NCBI GenBank assembly: GCA_943736015.1
Contig: OX031065.1
Coordinates: 27,790,427-27,854,426, forward strand
Source: Tridacna crocea
Lineage: Eukaryota > Mollusca > Bivalvia > Cardiida > Cardiidae
Reading direction: 5' to 3'
DNA: 64,000 nt
Shown here: positions 8,645-19,761 of the stretch, piece after piece
Layout of the letters: the number at the start of each line of letters is the position of its first letter
Numbering within the stretch: the stretch's first letter is position 1
Translations under genes and position numbers: made by a program
The notes under the pieces: model-generated
The model's input: the letters and a program-made list of their open reading frames with translations, nothing else
What the model was told of the DNA's origin: nothing
Database searches by the model: none

Positions 8645-10350
8645 CAAGAGGACCATGATGGTCCTATATCGCTCACCTGAGTACCATGCAGCAAAGGTCT
8701 AAAATAAAGATAATTACCACATATCATGGTTCAAGGCTAAATGATAATGAAACAAGAGAATTAAATTGTTGCAATTTAACTTGGGACTTCGAAGTTCCGT
8801 TCCCGACAAGCAAGAATACTTTGAAGATCAAAGTGGAATTACTCAAAATTCTCACTAGGAAGAGTTATTGTTCTTGCGCACTGTACTCTGTAATATTGCG
8901 ACAAACATGCATACCAAGTTTGAAGCCGTTCTGACTTGACATGGCAATTTATTTCGGACAGGCACTAAATGCTGTAAAAGTGACATACAAAGGGAAATAA
9001 CTCAAAGACAGCATGAGGTAGAGTTACAATTCTTAGGCACTGCACTTCTAAATATTGCAACAAATAAGCATACCAAATTTCAAGTAATTCCTACTTAGGA
9101 TGACAAAGTTTTGCTCCAGACTAGCAAGAAATGCTATAGAAATGATGGCCAAAGGGGGAATAACTAAAAATTTGTGCTAGGAAGAGTTATGGTTCTTGTG
9201 CACTGCACTCCATAACTGTTCAACAATCATGCATATTAAATTTGAAAATGTTCAGGCTGTAGATGACAAAGTTATATTCCAGACGAGCCGAAAATGCTGT
9301 AAAAATGATAAAGGGAAATAACTCATAGATAGTATGAGGTAGAGTTATGGTTCTTCCACACTGCACTCTGTATTATTGCAACAAACACAAATACCAAATT
9401 TCAAGTCAATAGGACTGGAGATGACAAAGTTATGCTCCTGACTATATAAGAACTATTCTAAAGACATTCAAATTCAAGGGCAAATAACTCCAGTTTTTCT
9501 AGTTCAATTACACCCATAATCGAACTCATCCGAGATCTAATGGTCATGCATATTCTGACCAAGTTTGGAACTTATTGGTTAATATTTGTAGATGCTAGAG
9601 TGTAAACAATGTGAAAAATAGCAATTTTTCCAATTCAAGGGCAAATAACTCCAGATGTTCTGGTCGGATTAGACCCATAATCATTCTCATCCGAGATCTT
9701 ATGGTCATATATATTTTGACCAAATTTGGTGCTGATTGGTTGATATTTGTAGATGCTAGAGTGTAAACAAAGTGAAATATAGCAATTTTTCCAATTCAAG
9801 GGCAAATAACTCAAGATGTTCTGGTCAGATTAGACCCATAATTGAACTCATCCGAGATCTTATGGTCATATATATTTTGACCAAATTTTGTGCTGATTGG
9901 TTGATATTTGTAGATGCTAGAGTGTTAACAAAGTGAAATATAGCAATTTTTCCAATTCAAGGGCAAATAACTCAAGATGTTCTGGTCGGATTAGACCCAT
10001 AATTGAACTCATCCGAGATCTTATGGTTATATATATTTTGACCAAATTTGGTGCTGATTGGTTGATATTTGTAGATGCTAGAGTGTAAACAAAGTGAAAT
10101 ATAGCAATTTTTCCAATTCAAGGGCAAATAACTCAAGATGTTCTGGTCGGATTAGACCCATAATCGAACTCATCCGAGATCTTATGGTCATATATATTTT
10201 GACCAAGTTTGGTATTGATTGGTTGATTTTTGTAGATGCTAGAGTGTAAACAAGAAAATGTGAACGGACAACGGACGGACGGACGGACGCCGACGGACGG
10301 TGAGTGATCACAATAGCTCACTCTGAGCACTTCGTGCTCAGGTGAGCTAA
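8645..10350 (+). mobile_element. HINE-like rolling-circle element 2
   Basis: Head CAAGAGGACCATGATGGTCC: the palindrome keeps its pairing although both arms differ from the GGGCC consensus. The head motif GCTCACCTGAG (8671-8681) is complementary to the tail CTCAGGTGAGC (10337-10347). The tail hairpin is GAGCAC-TTC-GTGCTC, preceded by the GC-rich GACGGACGGACGGACG run. Two tandem zones occur inside: a degraded one of about 150-165 bp (8860-9460) and a clean 161 bp repeat (next entry). It splits a TTAA-A MITE between A and A with no duplication. Confidence 0.82.
9470..10250. repeat. 161 bp tandem repeat inside HINE 2
   Basis: The word GATGCTAGAGTGT starts at 9591, 9752, 9913, 10074 and 10235, exactly 161 bp apart. 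Units contain CCAATTCAAGGGCAAATAAC and CATCCGAGATCTTATGG. Neighbouring units differ by a few bases only. Confidence 0.93.
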
Positions 10351-10440
10351 AAACTAGAAACCAGCATTTACTCCATTTCCCACAATGTTTGAACCTTTCT
10401 TCTTCAGGGTTGTTAAACCTTGGAGTGTTTGGTAAAGGTA
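10351..10440 (-). mobile_element. TTAA-A MITE, right part after HINE 2
   Basis: Resumes with ACCAGCATTTACTCC and CCCACAATGTTTG and ends GTGTTTGGTAAAGG. Joined to 8644 it restores a normal element. Confidence 0.72.
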
Positions 10441-10444
10441 GCTC

Positions 10445-10692
10445 TATTGATAGCATGCAAGACTTGAGAACAGAGGGGTCATGAGTTCAATCCCCCCCTC
10501 GGCCAATTTCTGTCCCAGGATTGAAGATAGTCACTGCAACAGGATTCATTCCTCTCTCACTGCTGATCATTGTTTCCACAATGGTTATGAGGGAAAACAG
10601 CCAGTGGCTTGGAAAGAATAGTGCAGAGTACGGGTAACAGAAACTCCAGGAAAGCATGGATAGGTGCACTGATCAATATTCAACATGTTGTT
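10445..10692 (+). repeat. SINE-2 (tRNA-derived), 5' part degraded
   Basis: A box-B-like GAGTTCAATCCCCCC lies at about 10484. It is followed by the SINE-2 body words GCAACAGGATTCATTCCTCT, AGTGGCTTGGAAAGAA and AAACTCCAGGAAAGCATGG. The same body occurs at 18055 (minus), 24770, 41930 and 42242. The tail CACTGATCAATATT is incomplete. Confidence 0.7.
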
Positions 10693-11030
10693 GAACTTTT
10701 TTACGGTCTATGAGGGGAAAAATGGCCAATATGTTGCAAAACGAAAGCCATTTTGAAAATATTTACTTTGTGCTCAGGTGAGTTATAAACACCATCATGC
10801 TCAATTAGTGTCTTCCGCAAGCTTTCAATCAGGGAAGAGTCTAAAATTCTGAGGTTTGGAGAAAAATTCAGGGAAACACGAGAATTCTTTCAGTCTAAGG
10901 AATTCATAATAGAAACAGTAGGATACATAATGCTGCAGACATGCCTCCTGTTTATGTTCTTTATATTGCGAGACTTTGAAGCTTCAACCAAAATCATGTT
11001 TTACCACAAGCACTGGGAAAAAATACATCA
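10693..11030. other. Unassigned stretch with a stray HINE tail word
   Basis: TTTGTGCTCAGGTGAGTTATAAA at 10770 resembles a HINE tail (GTGCTCAGGTGAG) with one change in GAGCTAA. No head is visible. The remainder is unassigned. Confidence 0.35.
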
Positions 11031-11160
11031 CACACACAACCCAACTTCTAACAACCCACTATAAGAAGCTTTTCGAAAACATTGTACTAAAAGTAGAAGA
11101 TGCTAATAAGCCTTCTCCCATAACGAGTTTTATGCTTTGAAAAAGCAAAATGTTTAAGTA
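11031..11160 (+). mobile_element. Degenerate TTAA-A MITE fragment
   Basis: Words AACAACCC, AAGAAGCTTTTCGAAAAC, ATTGTACTAAAAG and CTTCTCCCATAACG follow the plus-orientation element order. No TTAA flank. Confidence 0.45.
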
Positions 11161-11885
11161 ACATACACATGTATCTTTTAATCTGACAGCAAAATGCTGA
11201 AAATTCTGACTAGTATGAACTTTTGCAGATTGGTTAAGGGTACAAAGGTCAAAAGAGAATCAGACTGCAAACCTGACAGGTGCAATAGGCAAAAAATGTG
11301 CAGTAGTTTGTCAAAAATACCCTTTTTATTACAATATGTAAAAAAAATAGATACAGACTGACAGTTTAAAAGGATCTTCTGTGCAATGAAAAAGTTTAAC
11401 TTTTAAAAAGTCTTGCCTATGCTCCCTCACTTTTCCTTAGTACGGCTCACATGGTATCTGTCAAAACAGCAATAACGTTCAGTTACAAATGGATGCTGTA
11501 ACATGTTGTGTTTATATCTTACCGCAACATCTTTCCTTTGTGATCATAAAATGTCAATTGTTTGATTACTTTTGTAAGTATAACTCTAGTCTTATCTCTT
11601 TTAGAGTTCATTTGTTTCCAGAAATCTAACTTTTCCTGGCAATTTACTGCCTTCAAGGATGCAAGAAGCATTTCTAGACAACATAGATTCAGGTTCAGAA
11701 TGTATAGAGCATACAGACTGATCTTGCGTGTACACTGCTATCTGGTTCAAAAAAATACTGCAACTTTCACTTTCTTTTTAATTTAGGCTGTAGAAATAAT
11801 TATTTAGTCCTTAATCTATACATTATTCTTAAATTTTAGTCCCTGTGAACTGACAAAATTTGACAAATGAAATGGACATCAATAA
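11161..11885. other. Unassigned stretch
   Basis: Mostly unique AT-rich DNA. A 74 aa plus-strand frame (11562-11786) has no recognisable domain. AGACTGATCTTGCGTGTACAC at 11715 is a weak match to the GATCAGACTGCA hairpin family. Confidence 0.3.
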
Positions 11886-14060
11886 CAAGAGGGCCATGAT
11901 GGCCCTGAAATCGCTCACCTGAGTTTATTGACCAAACATGCACCATCTAGTTTCCCAGTGACCTAGTTTTTTATCAGACATTACCCATCATCAAACACTT
12001 TTGAGATATCAATAAGACAAACATTCTGGCCAAGTTTCATGAGTATTGGACTGAAAATGTGGCCTCTACAGTGTACAAAAGGTTTTTCTAAGATTTCATC
12101 AAGTGACCTAGTTTTGGACCCGACAAATACCCATTATCAAACTCTTTTGAGGCATCACCAAAACAAACATTCTGACCAAGTCTGAAGAGTATCAGGCAGA
12201 AAATGTAGCCTCTGGAGTGTACACAAGGTTTTTCTAATATTTGACCCATTGACCTAGTTTTTGACTCCACATGACCCATTTTCAAACTCATTCAAGGTAT
12301 CACCAGGACAAATATTATGAACAAGTTTTAGGAGTATCAGACTGAAAATGTGTCCTCCAGAGCATACAAAAGGTGTTTATAACATTTGACCTATAGACCC
12401 AGTTTTTGACCCAACATGACCCATATTCAAACTCATCCAAGATATTATAAAGGCAAACATTCTGACTAATTTTCAAGAGTGTTGGACTGAAAATGTGGCA
12501 TCCAGAGCATATACAAGGTTTTTCTAAGATTTGACCTGGTGACCTAGTTTTTAACCCCCAATGACCCATTTTCAAACCTGTCTGAGATATCATCAAGACA
12601 AACATTCTGACCAACTTACAAGAGTTTTGGACTGAAAATGTGGCCTCTAGAGCCTACAACAGGTTTTTCTAACATTTGACTTAGTTACCTAGTTTTTGAC
12701 CCCACATGACCCATTTTCGTTCTTGTCCGAGATATCATCCAGGCAAACATCCTGACCAACTTTCATGAGTATCCAACTGAAAATATGGCCTCTAGAGCGT
12801 ATAAAAGGTTTTTCTAAGATTTGACCTAGTGACCTAGTTTTTGACCCCACGTGACCCATTTTCAAACTCGTCCGAGATATCATCCAGACAAACATTCTGA
12901 CCAACTTTCATGAGTATCCAACTGAAAATGTGGCCTCTAGAGCGTACAAAAGGTTTTTCTAAGATTTGACCTGGTGACCTAGTTTTTGACCCCACGTGAC
13001 CCATTTTCAAACTCGTCCGAGATATCATCCTGACAAACATCCTGACCAACTTTCATGAGTATCCAACTAAAAATGTGGCCTCTAGAGTGTACAAAAGGTT
13101 TTTCTAAGATTTGACCTGGTGACCTTGTTTTTGACCCCACGTGACCCATTTTCACACTCGTCCGAGATATTATCGAGACAAACATCCTGACCAACTTTCA
13201 TGAGTATCCGACTGAAAATGTGGCCTCTAGAGCGTACAAAAGGTTTTTCTAAGATTTGACCTGGTGACCTAGTTTTTGACCCCACGTGACCCACTTTCAA
13301 ACTCGTCCGAGATATCATCCAGACAAACATCCTAACCAACTTTCATGAGTATCCAACTGAAAATGTGGCCTCTAGAGCGTACACAAGGTTTTTCTAAGAT
13401 TTGACCTGGTGACCTAGTTTTTGACCCCACGTGACCCACTTTCGAACTCGTCCAAGATATCATCGAGACAAACATCCTGACCAACTTTCATGAGTATCAG
13501 ACTGGAAATGCGGCCTCTAGAGCGTACACAAGGTTTTTCTAAGATTTGACCTGATGACCTAATTTACGACCCCACGTGACCCATTTTCGAACTCGTCCGA
13601 GATATCATCGAGACAAACATCCTGACCAACTTTCATGAGTATCAGACTCAAAATGCGGCCTCTAGAGCGTACACAAGGTTTTTCTAAGATTTGACCTAGT
13701 GACCTAGTTTTTGACCCCACATGACCCATTTTCGAACTCGTCCGAGATATCATCGAGACAAACATCCTGACCAATTTTCATGAGTATCGGACTCAAAATG
13801 CGGCCTCTAGAGCGTACACAAGGTTTTTCTAAGATTTGACCTAGTGACCTAGTTTTTGACCCCACATGACCCATTTTCGAACTCGTCCGAGATTTTATCG
13901 AGACAAACATCCTGACCAACTTTCATGAGTATCCGACCAAAACTGTGGCCTGTAGAGCGTACACAAGGTAAAAAGTTGACGACGGACGACGCACGACGGA
14001 CGCCGGACACAGCACGATCACAATAGCTCACCATGAGCACTTCGTGCTCAGGTGAGCTAA
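11886..14060 (+). mobile_element. HINE-like rolling-circle element 3
   Basis: Head CAAGAGGGCCATGATGGCCC, then GCTCACCTGAG. The end holds a 15 bp stem at 14025-14058 (AGCTCACC, TGAGCAC, loop TTC, GTGCTCA, GGTGAGCT) followed by AA. Just upstream lies the GC-rich GACGACGGACG block shared with HINEs 1, 2, 8 and 9. The whole interior is a 145 bp tandem repeat. Flanking bases are A on both sides with no duplication. Confidence 0.82.
12000..13965. repeat. 145 bp tandem repeat inside HINE 3
   Basis: About 13 units, marked by GACCTAGTTTTTGACCC and CCAACTTTCATGAGTATC. The last eight are nearly identical; those near the left end are more diverged, as if the array grows at one end. Because 145 is not a multiple of 3, each unit shifts frame, giving overlapping minus-strand frames of 71 aa every 145 bp (all starting MVRMFV). 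They are artefacts of the repeat. Confidence 0.95.
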
Positions 14061-14063
14061 AAA

Positions 14064-14959
14064 GAAGAGGACCCTGATGGCCCTGTATCGCTCCACTGTC
14101 TAATTAGTGAAAACACTATAAGCCAAACCTTACAATACTTGGCCAATTGGTTTCAGACAAGAAAAGTACAAAATGTTTTCTATACATCCTACGAGAAAGT
14201 TATGACCCAAGAGAAAAGTCTCGTTTGACCACAGAGCTATAATTTCTTGAATCGTAGTGGAGGTTCCTATACTTAATAATAAACGTCTAGAATGTATGGT
14301 TATAAACAAGACAACTTTCAAAGTTTCCTCAATAAAAGGCCCTGTAAAACATGAGATCACTGAGACAGGGTTAAATTTAGCAGCCCTAGGTCTTATGGTT
14401 AGTAATGAGAAGATTTGTAAAAGTTTTCACTAATATAAGCCCATGTAAAACTTCTGACCCCTAGGGGCCAACCTTGACCCAAAGCTAAAATTTAGGTACT
14501 CTTGGTACAAGCCCACTAGATAAAGATACATGCAAAATTCGGTAGTCCTGGGCTTTATGGCTACGTACAAGAAGAGTTTTAAAGTTTTCCATATATAAGC
14601 CTCTCTGAAACTAGTGACCACCCCAGAGCTAGGCCAAATTTGACTCCCAGGCTTTAACTCAAACAGACTTGGTAGAGGTCCACTAAATAAAGCTACATGC
14701 CAAATTTGGTAGCGCTAGGCCCATTTGGTTTCAGACAAGAAGATTTTCAATCTTTTTCACTATTGTTGCCATGACAACCAGAGTTTTTGAAGGAATCATA
14801 TTCTTTCAAAAGAATCTATAGATGACAATGGCAGGATCACTTCTTGGAAGTTTTATCAAAATTGGATGTGTAGTTTCAGAAAATAAGATGTCTGAAATAA
14901 GGTTAACAGATGCACAGATGGATGCATGACAGACACCAGGCCATGGCCAATGGAGCTAA
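14064..14959 (+). mobile_element. HINE-like rolling-circle element 4, abutting HINE 3
   Basis: Begins only three bases after the HINE 3 tail, with AAGAGGACCCTGATGGCCC and GCTCCACTGTCTAA. It ends CAATGGAGCTAA. The interior aligns in order with HINE 1 (for example GTGAAAACACTATAAGCC, TGCCATGACAACCAG). The terminal hairpin is largely deleted: only GGCCATGGCC remains where HINE 1 has the longer stem. Confidence 0.75.
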
Positions 14960-15082
14960 ATTGAAAACCATGATATATGGAAGGCTGCATGATTTTTGAA
15001 GTCTCAATGTAAAGTGAAATGTGAAAAGTATTGTGAAGCAAAACAACAGGCACCAAAAAGCTAGTAGTTGAGGGGTCATTAA

Positions 15083-15306
15083 CTCTTTAGGACACAATCC
15101 CTACTTTTAACACCCCTGTGAAAGGAACCTTTAGAAAACATTGTGAGAAAATGAGAAAATGCTGAAAACCAGCATTTTTTTCTCCTTTTCTCACCATGTT
15201 TTCTTCCCTTTCTTAAACAAATTTTAATTCTTTAGTCACAGTCATTTTGTTGTCTGCAAATGCTTTCAATGTGAACTGGTCTAAAATTTTGTTGTTTGGT
15301 AAAGAG
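15083..15306 (+). mobile_element. Complete TTAA-A MITE (224 bp)
   Basis: TTAA at 15079-15082 and 15307-15310. Ends CTCTTTAGGACACAATCCC and TTGTTTGGTAAAGAG. Palindrome core GCTGAAAACCAGC. Confidence 0.88.
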
Positions 15307-15361
15307 TTAAACCAAAATGATGACATTTTTTTTTCTAAGATGAAAAAAGTTTCAAGTTTAC

Positions 15362-15576
15362 CATAAACCGAACAACAAAATTTGGAATTTATCTCACTTC
15401 GAAGAATTAAAATTGCAGACAACAAAATATAATGTGGGTCAAATGATCGATTTGTGAGCTAGAGGACAAAAAGCACTGTGGGAAAAGGAGAAAATACTGT
15501 TAACCAGCATTTCCTCCTTTTCTTTCAATGTCTCTGTAAGAGATGATTAAATTCTAGATTCTGTGGTACAGGGATT
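15362..15576 (-). mobile_element. TTAA-A MITE copy, left end decayed
   Basis: AACAACAAAATTTGG, GCAGACAACAAAATATAATG, a palindrome at 15470-15535 with decayed right arm, and TCTGTGGTACAGGGA before TTAA. Confidence 0.62.
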
Positions 15577-15598
15577 AAATTCCAATTTAACTCTTTAA

Positions 15599-15819
15599 CT
15601 CTTTACCAAACGACAAAATTTTAGACTGGTCCAAATTGAAAGCATTTGCAGACAACAAAATAAAGGTGACTGAAAAATTGAAATTTGTTCTGGGAAGGGT
15701 AGAAAACACTGTGGGAAAAGGAGAAAATGCTGGTTACCAGCATTTTCTCCTTTTCCCACAGTGTTTTCAAAAGGCTTCTTTCTCAGGGGCGTCAAAAGTA
15801 GGGATTGTGTGGTAATGGG
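15599..15819 (-). mobile_element. Complete TTAA-A MITE (221 bp)
   Basis: TTAA at 15595-15598 and 15820-15823. CTCTTTACCAAACGACAAAA to GTGTGGTAATGGG. The palindrome is perfect over about 32 bp per arm with core GCTGGTTACCAGC. One of the best-preserved copies. Confidence 0.93.
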
Positions 15820-15823
15820 TTAA

Positions 15824-16037
15824 TAAACAACAAAATTTTAGACTGGTCCAAATTGAAGGCATTTGCTGATGTCAAATTTAAAGTGACTGAAAATTTGGAA
15901 TTTGTAACAAAGAGGAGAGAAAACATTGTAGGAAAAGGAGAAAATGCTGGTTTCCAGTATTTTCTCCTTTTCCCGCAATGTTTTCAAAAAGGCTCCTTTC
16001 TCAGGGTCCTCAAAAGTCAACATTGTGTGGTAAAGGG
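15824..16037 (-). mobile_element. TTAA-A MITE sharing a TTAA with its neighbour
   Basis: It starts directly after the shared TTAA at 15820-15823 but lacks about 10 bases of its own terminus (TAAACAACAAAATTTTAG). The right end is GTGTGGTAAAGGG and TTAA 16038-16041. Palindrome core GCTGGTTTCCAGT. Confidence 0.85.
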
Positions 16038-16177
16038 TTAAATCAGTACAGGTGTGCAATGATAAGGTCCAATTACTGTGTAGATAAATTCTTTAATTCA
16101 TTTATTGTTTTGTATGGGAATTTGACCAATTTACCATCAACTTAGATTATGTTCTTGGCATAGACCTACAGTGAACT

Positions 16178-16510
16178 TAAAATCTTTACCAAACACCACA
16201 ATTTTAAACTAGTTCAAATTGGAGGCATTTGTGGACGACAAAACTGCGGGGACTCAAAAATTGAAACTGGTTTTTGTGCTTGTTCAAAATACTGGCTGCA
16301 ATTGATTTAGTCCCGCAACCTTTTGACAACGCAATTGCAACCTCTTGCAGACCTTTGCTGCGATTGTCATTTCTTCACCATGAAGATGCATTCCGTAAGA
16401 GGGGCTTTAGATGATGGTATCGTGTTGATTATCAGCATTTTCTCCTTTTCCAGCAATATTTTCAAAAGCCTTTTTCAACAGGGTTGGTATAAGCTCTAAC
16501 TGTACAGGGT
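16178..16510 (-). mobile_element. TTAA-A MITE with foreign central segment
   Basis: Left end CTTTACCAAACACC and right end CTGTACAGGG before TTAA are normal. The left palindrome arm is replaced by about 120 bp (16310-16430; CGCAATTGCAACC, GCGATTGTCATTTC) that I cannot assign. Confidence 0.62.
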
Positions 16511-16940
16511 TAATCAAAGCAAGCATAGCTATATCCACATGATGGGTACACAAATTTATAGCCTTGTTTATGGGTTTTTTTTCACTTTAAAAGCCATTTT
16601 TAAGATACCACATTTCCTAAGCTTGTGTGAAAAACAAACTTACCCACAGATTACTCCTCTCACAAGATTGTGTGGTCTGATCTTGGATCTATTATTTCTG
16701 TTATTTTCTAAGAAAATCCGACAAAAATAACCATGATGTTCTAATGCCTTAGTCTCATTTACTGACTGTATTCTGATATATTTGTCACAGATAGAATCAC
16801 AAGTTTGACATCATGTGAAAAAACAGCTTTAGAAAGTACACATGTACTTATATAATTGCAATTATAACTCTGACAGCACAAGATTTTTTTCATGTCTAAA
16901 GATTGTCCCTACTATTTTCCTCGCTGATGGATCTGGAAAA
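16511..16940. other. Unassigned stretch
   Basis: AT-rich, no recognised repeat. GTGTGGTCTGATCTTGGATC at 16670 is a weak hairpin-family match. Frame 16539-16730 (63 aa) has no recognisable domain. Confidence 0.3.
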
Positions 16941-17115
16941 CAAAAGAGAGCAATGATGGCCCTGTATTGCTCCACTGCTCTACTACATAAATGCACCATA
17001 TACATAACTGGCATAGGCAGACATTATAAACTGAAGAAAGTTATTTATGTTGCAATAGACCCAGAAAAAGTCATATCTTTTGCACATACCAAAATGATGC
17101 CAATAACTAAGGACT
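16941..17115 (+). mobile_element. HINE head fragment
   Basis: CAAAAGAGAGCAATGATGGC and TGCTCCACTGC match the HINE 1/4 head. No tandem repeat or tail follows, so it is a truncated copy cut off before the hAT-like element. Confidence 0.5.
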
Positions 17116-17129
17116 AATCAGGTATTATT

Positions 17130-17330
17130 TGGAACACCGAATAAAGGGGAGTAATGGTATTCTACAGTCATTATATTCCTGTGAAACCCTTAATGCTATG
17201 GGAGCTCATTAAAATTGTCTCAAAGAGATGATTCTAATGAATATTCCCAACATAGGGTTTAGTGGAGAATAATTAGTAATTTATATTTTCAATTTTGAAA
17301 TCAAAATCACTCCCTCTCTCTGGAGCTCTG
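17130..17330. mobile_element. hAT-like palindromic element, copy 2
   Basis: The right end CTCCCTCTCTCTGGAGCTCTG (CTCTCTGGAGCTCTG) is well kept; the left end is decayed (GAATAAAGGGGAGTAATGG). Central palindrome words CTCATTAAAATTGTCTC / GAGATGATTCTAATGA are partly paired. Confidence 0.62.
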
Positions 17331-17423
17331 AAGCTTTGATGCCAAGTGTCAATGAACTCTGACATAGACTGCTCGTTGTACAATACCTTTCCTACTTCTC
17401 TGAAAAGAGTTTTGACTGTACTT

Positions 17424-17641
17424 ATATGAACCAAACAACAAAATTGTAGACTGCTCCAAACTGAGAGCATTTGCAGACGATAAAATAAATGTAGGTCAAA
17501 AATTGAAATTCATTTCCAGCAGGGTAGAAAACATTGAAGGAAACGAAGAAAATGCTGGTTACCAGCATTTTCTCCTTTTCCCACAATGTTTTCAAAAGGC
17601 GTCTATCTAAGGGCTGTAAAAACCAGGGATTTTTGGTAAAG
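17424..17641 (-). mobile_element. TTAA-A MITE copy
   Basis: CCAAACAACAAAATTGTAG to TTTTTGGTAAAGGG, TTAA at 17642-17645. Left palindrome arm has changes (GAAGGAAACGAAG), the right arm is consensus. Confidence 0.8.
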
Positions 17642-17644
17642 GGT

Positions 17645-17976
17645 TAATAGCAAAATTATATTTCATGTAACAGTACATTATATTTTGCCAGCTTTCAGAT
17701 TTCAAATATATTTATATACAATAGCATTTCATTATGTAAATTATTCCATTACTTCCAGTTTTGAAAAAAAATATTTCACCTCTCAATTGTCACTGCTGTA
17801 AGTAAGACAAGTTCAAAAATTTAAAGGCAACAAATTTTTTGTTGGTCAGCAAACATAATATTTACAGGGTGGATTCAAAACAATTGATACAGCAGGCAGA
17901 TGGGAGGGTGTATGTACACATGCTATGTCTCCAGCTTTATTCAGATAATGCTCTTCATCCTGCACCATTGTGACTA
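17645..17976. other. Unassigned stretch
   Basis: AT-rich DNA between a MITE and a SINE; nothing recognised. Confidence 0.3.
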
Positions 17977-18300
17977 GAGCTTGGTTGACTGATTGACTGT
18001 TTGGTGTTTAAAGCTGTTTTCAATATTATTTTAGTTATATCACGGTGGCCAGTGCACACACCCATGCGTACCTGGAGTTTCTTTAACAGGTACTTTGCAC
18101 AATTTTCTTTCCAAGCCACTGGCTGCTTTCCCATATGTTCATCGTTGAAACAATTGGTGGGAGAGGAATGAATCCTGTTGCAGTGACTATCATCAATCCT
18201 TGGAAAGAAATTAGCTGAGCCAGGGGCTGTAGCCAGGGATCAAACCCTAGACCCCACGTTTTCAAGTATACGCTACCGACTGAGGTATCGGGGCTTGTTG
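17977..18300 (-). repeat. SINE-2, near full length, minus strand
   Basis: Read on the minus strand, it starts GCCCCGATACCTCAGTCGG. TACCTCAGTCGGTAGCG is a tRNA A-box-like word and GGGTTTGATCCCTGG a B-box. It continues through AACAGGATTCATTCCTCT and AGTGGCTTGGAAAGAAA to a tail AGCTTTAAACACCAAACAG. This is the most complete copy of this SINE here. A tRNA gene is unlikely because the head is fused to the conserved body. Confidence 0.78.
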
Positions 18301-18437
18301 ACTAAAGTTTGGATGAGGGACATTATATCGTGACTGTTTTCTTTTTGCTTTGAAAATCACACATAACATGAACATTACCCAGCTAATCAAGATTTGCTTT
18401 TTTTTCCCAAACTTTCTTGTTCTGTACGGTATATATC

Positions 18438-18552
18438 CAAATCTTTACCAAATGATTCCAAATCTTAACAACATTCAAATAAAAGCTTTTTGAAAACATT
18501 TTGGGAATAAAAGAATATGCTGATACGAGTACCCAGCATTTAATTCCTACAT
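18438..18552 (+). mobile_element. TTAA-A MITE fragment
   Basis: CTTTACCAAATGATTCC, GAAAACATTTTGGGAATAAAAG and CCCAGCATTTAATTCC; right half missing. Confidence 0.55.
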
Positions 18553-18666
18553 GATTATGGTTGCATGATCTTGGGGTTGAAACTATGAAAAACACTGCTT
18601 ATGAAGTCAGTGATTACTAACCTGTATGCTGAGCAAATACAGTTTGTCAATTCTAGAGGGGATTAT

Positions 18667-18884
18667 CCCTTTACCAGATAACAAAATCTTTTACTTGTCC
18701 ATACTGAAAGCATCTGGATACACAAAATATTTTGGCACAAATTTTGGGAATCATTTTTGAAAGGATTGAAAGCATGCTAGGAAACACAGGTAGTGCTGGT
18801 TACAGACACTGTCTACTTTTCCAAGAATGATTTCAAAAGTTTTTTGATCATGGTTGTGAAAAGAAAGGATAGTTTGGTAAAGGA
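18667..18884 (-). mobile_element. Decayed TTAA-A MITE
   Basis: CCCTTTACCAGATAAC to AGTTTGGTAAAGGA then TTAA. Palindrome strongly decayed (GCTAGGAAACACAG; CTACTTTTCCAAG), so this is one of the oldest copies. Confidence 0.65.
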
Positions 18885-19489
18885 TTAATGATATTTATGA
18901 AGCTATTGACAAATCTATTGAGCAGATCCTGTAAATTGATAGGAATTCTATGATAGGATATTGACATAGCTCTTCAAAACCTGTCTCTTCCATTAAAATA
19001 TTGTCCACTAATAAAGGACAGCATGAACAGGTTATATTGACATGCGCAACTGTGAAGAATGAAATTAATCACACATCTTCATAATACAAGCTATAATAAA
19101 CAAGAACAAAACATGCTGTAAACCGCTCTTTTAATAGACCATTCTCATCTTGGTCTGCTCAGGGATTTCAAAGTTTTAATTAAACCAAATCACAACTTTG
19201 TAGATCAAAATCTGTTGTTGTTGTTGTTGTTTTTTAAATGAAAGCTCAGAAAGAAAGATACTAACAGTGCATGAGGATTTTCAAATTTTCCTTCATTCAT
19301 CTTTGTATTACCTGGCAACACTGCATAGACCAAAGCTAGAGGTATCACTAAACGTGATCATACCGCCTACCAGCTCCTTATCACAAAACAGCTCTTTGTA
19401 TGTAGGAAAATATAGTACAAAAGTAAGAGTTGAAAAAGTTCAGGGGGAGATAACTCTGCAACAAATGGCACCAGGGTCATAAAAATCAC
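18885..19489. other. Unassigned stretch with a short TTG microsatellite
   Basis: TTG/TGT repeats at 19211-19228 are followed by a T run. Frame 19267-19482 (71 aa) has no recognised domain. Confidence 0.35.
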
Positions 19490-19574
19490 ATATCGATAGG
19501 TGAGTGCCACACTATTCTAAGTGCCTGTACAATGTATAGGCACTTAGAATAGTGTTGCACTCACCTATCGATAT
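19490..19574. repeat. Long palindrome with 37 bp arms
   Basis: ATATCGATAGGTGAGTGCC... and its complement flank a short loop around TGTACAATGTA. The arms include CACTATTCTAAGTGCCT / AGGCACTTAGAATAGTG and differ at one or two bases. It has no TTAA flank and no sequence in common with the MITE palindromes. Confidence 0.85.
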
Positions 19575-19761
19575 GCACAACTTCATAGGAAAACTATGTG
19601 TAAATTTGAGTTTATAACCTGAAACACTGTTAAAGTACTTGTCCGAATAAATTTGTGTCTACTGTCAAATAAACGGACAGACAGCTGCGGCGATTCCAGT
19701 ATATCCCCCTCCACTTCCTTGTAGGGGGTATAATGATATGATGACCTTTTCCTTTAACATG

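Noticed and set aside
12689..13919. Series of 71 aa minus-strand frames starting MVRMFV as a repeat protein
   Set aside because: The DNA unit is 145 bp, not a multiple of three; each unit changes frame, so no continuous repeat protein is encoded.
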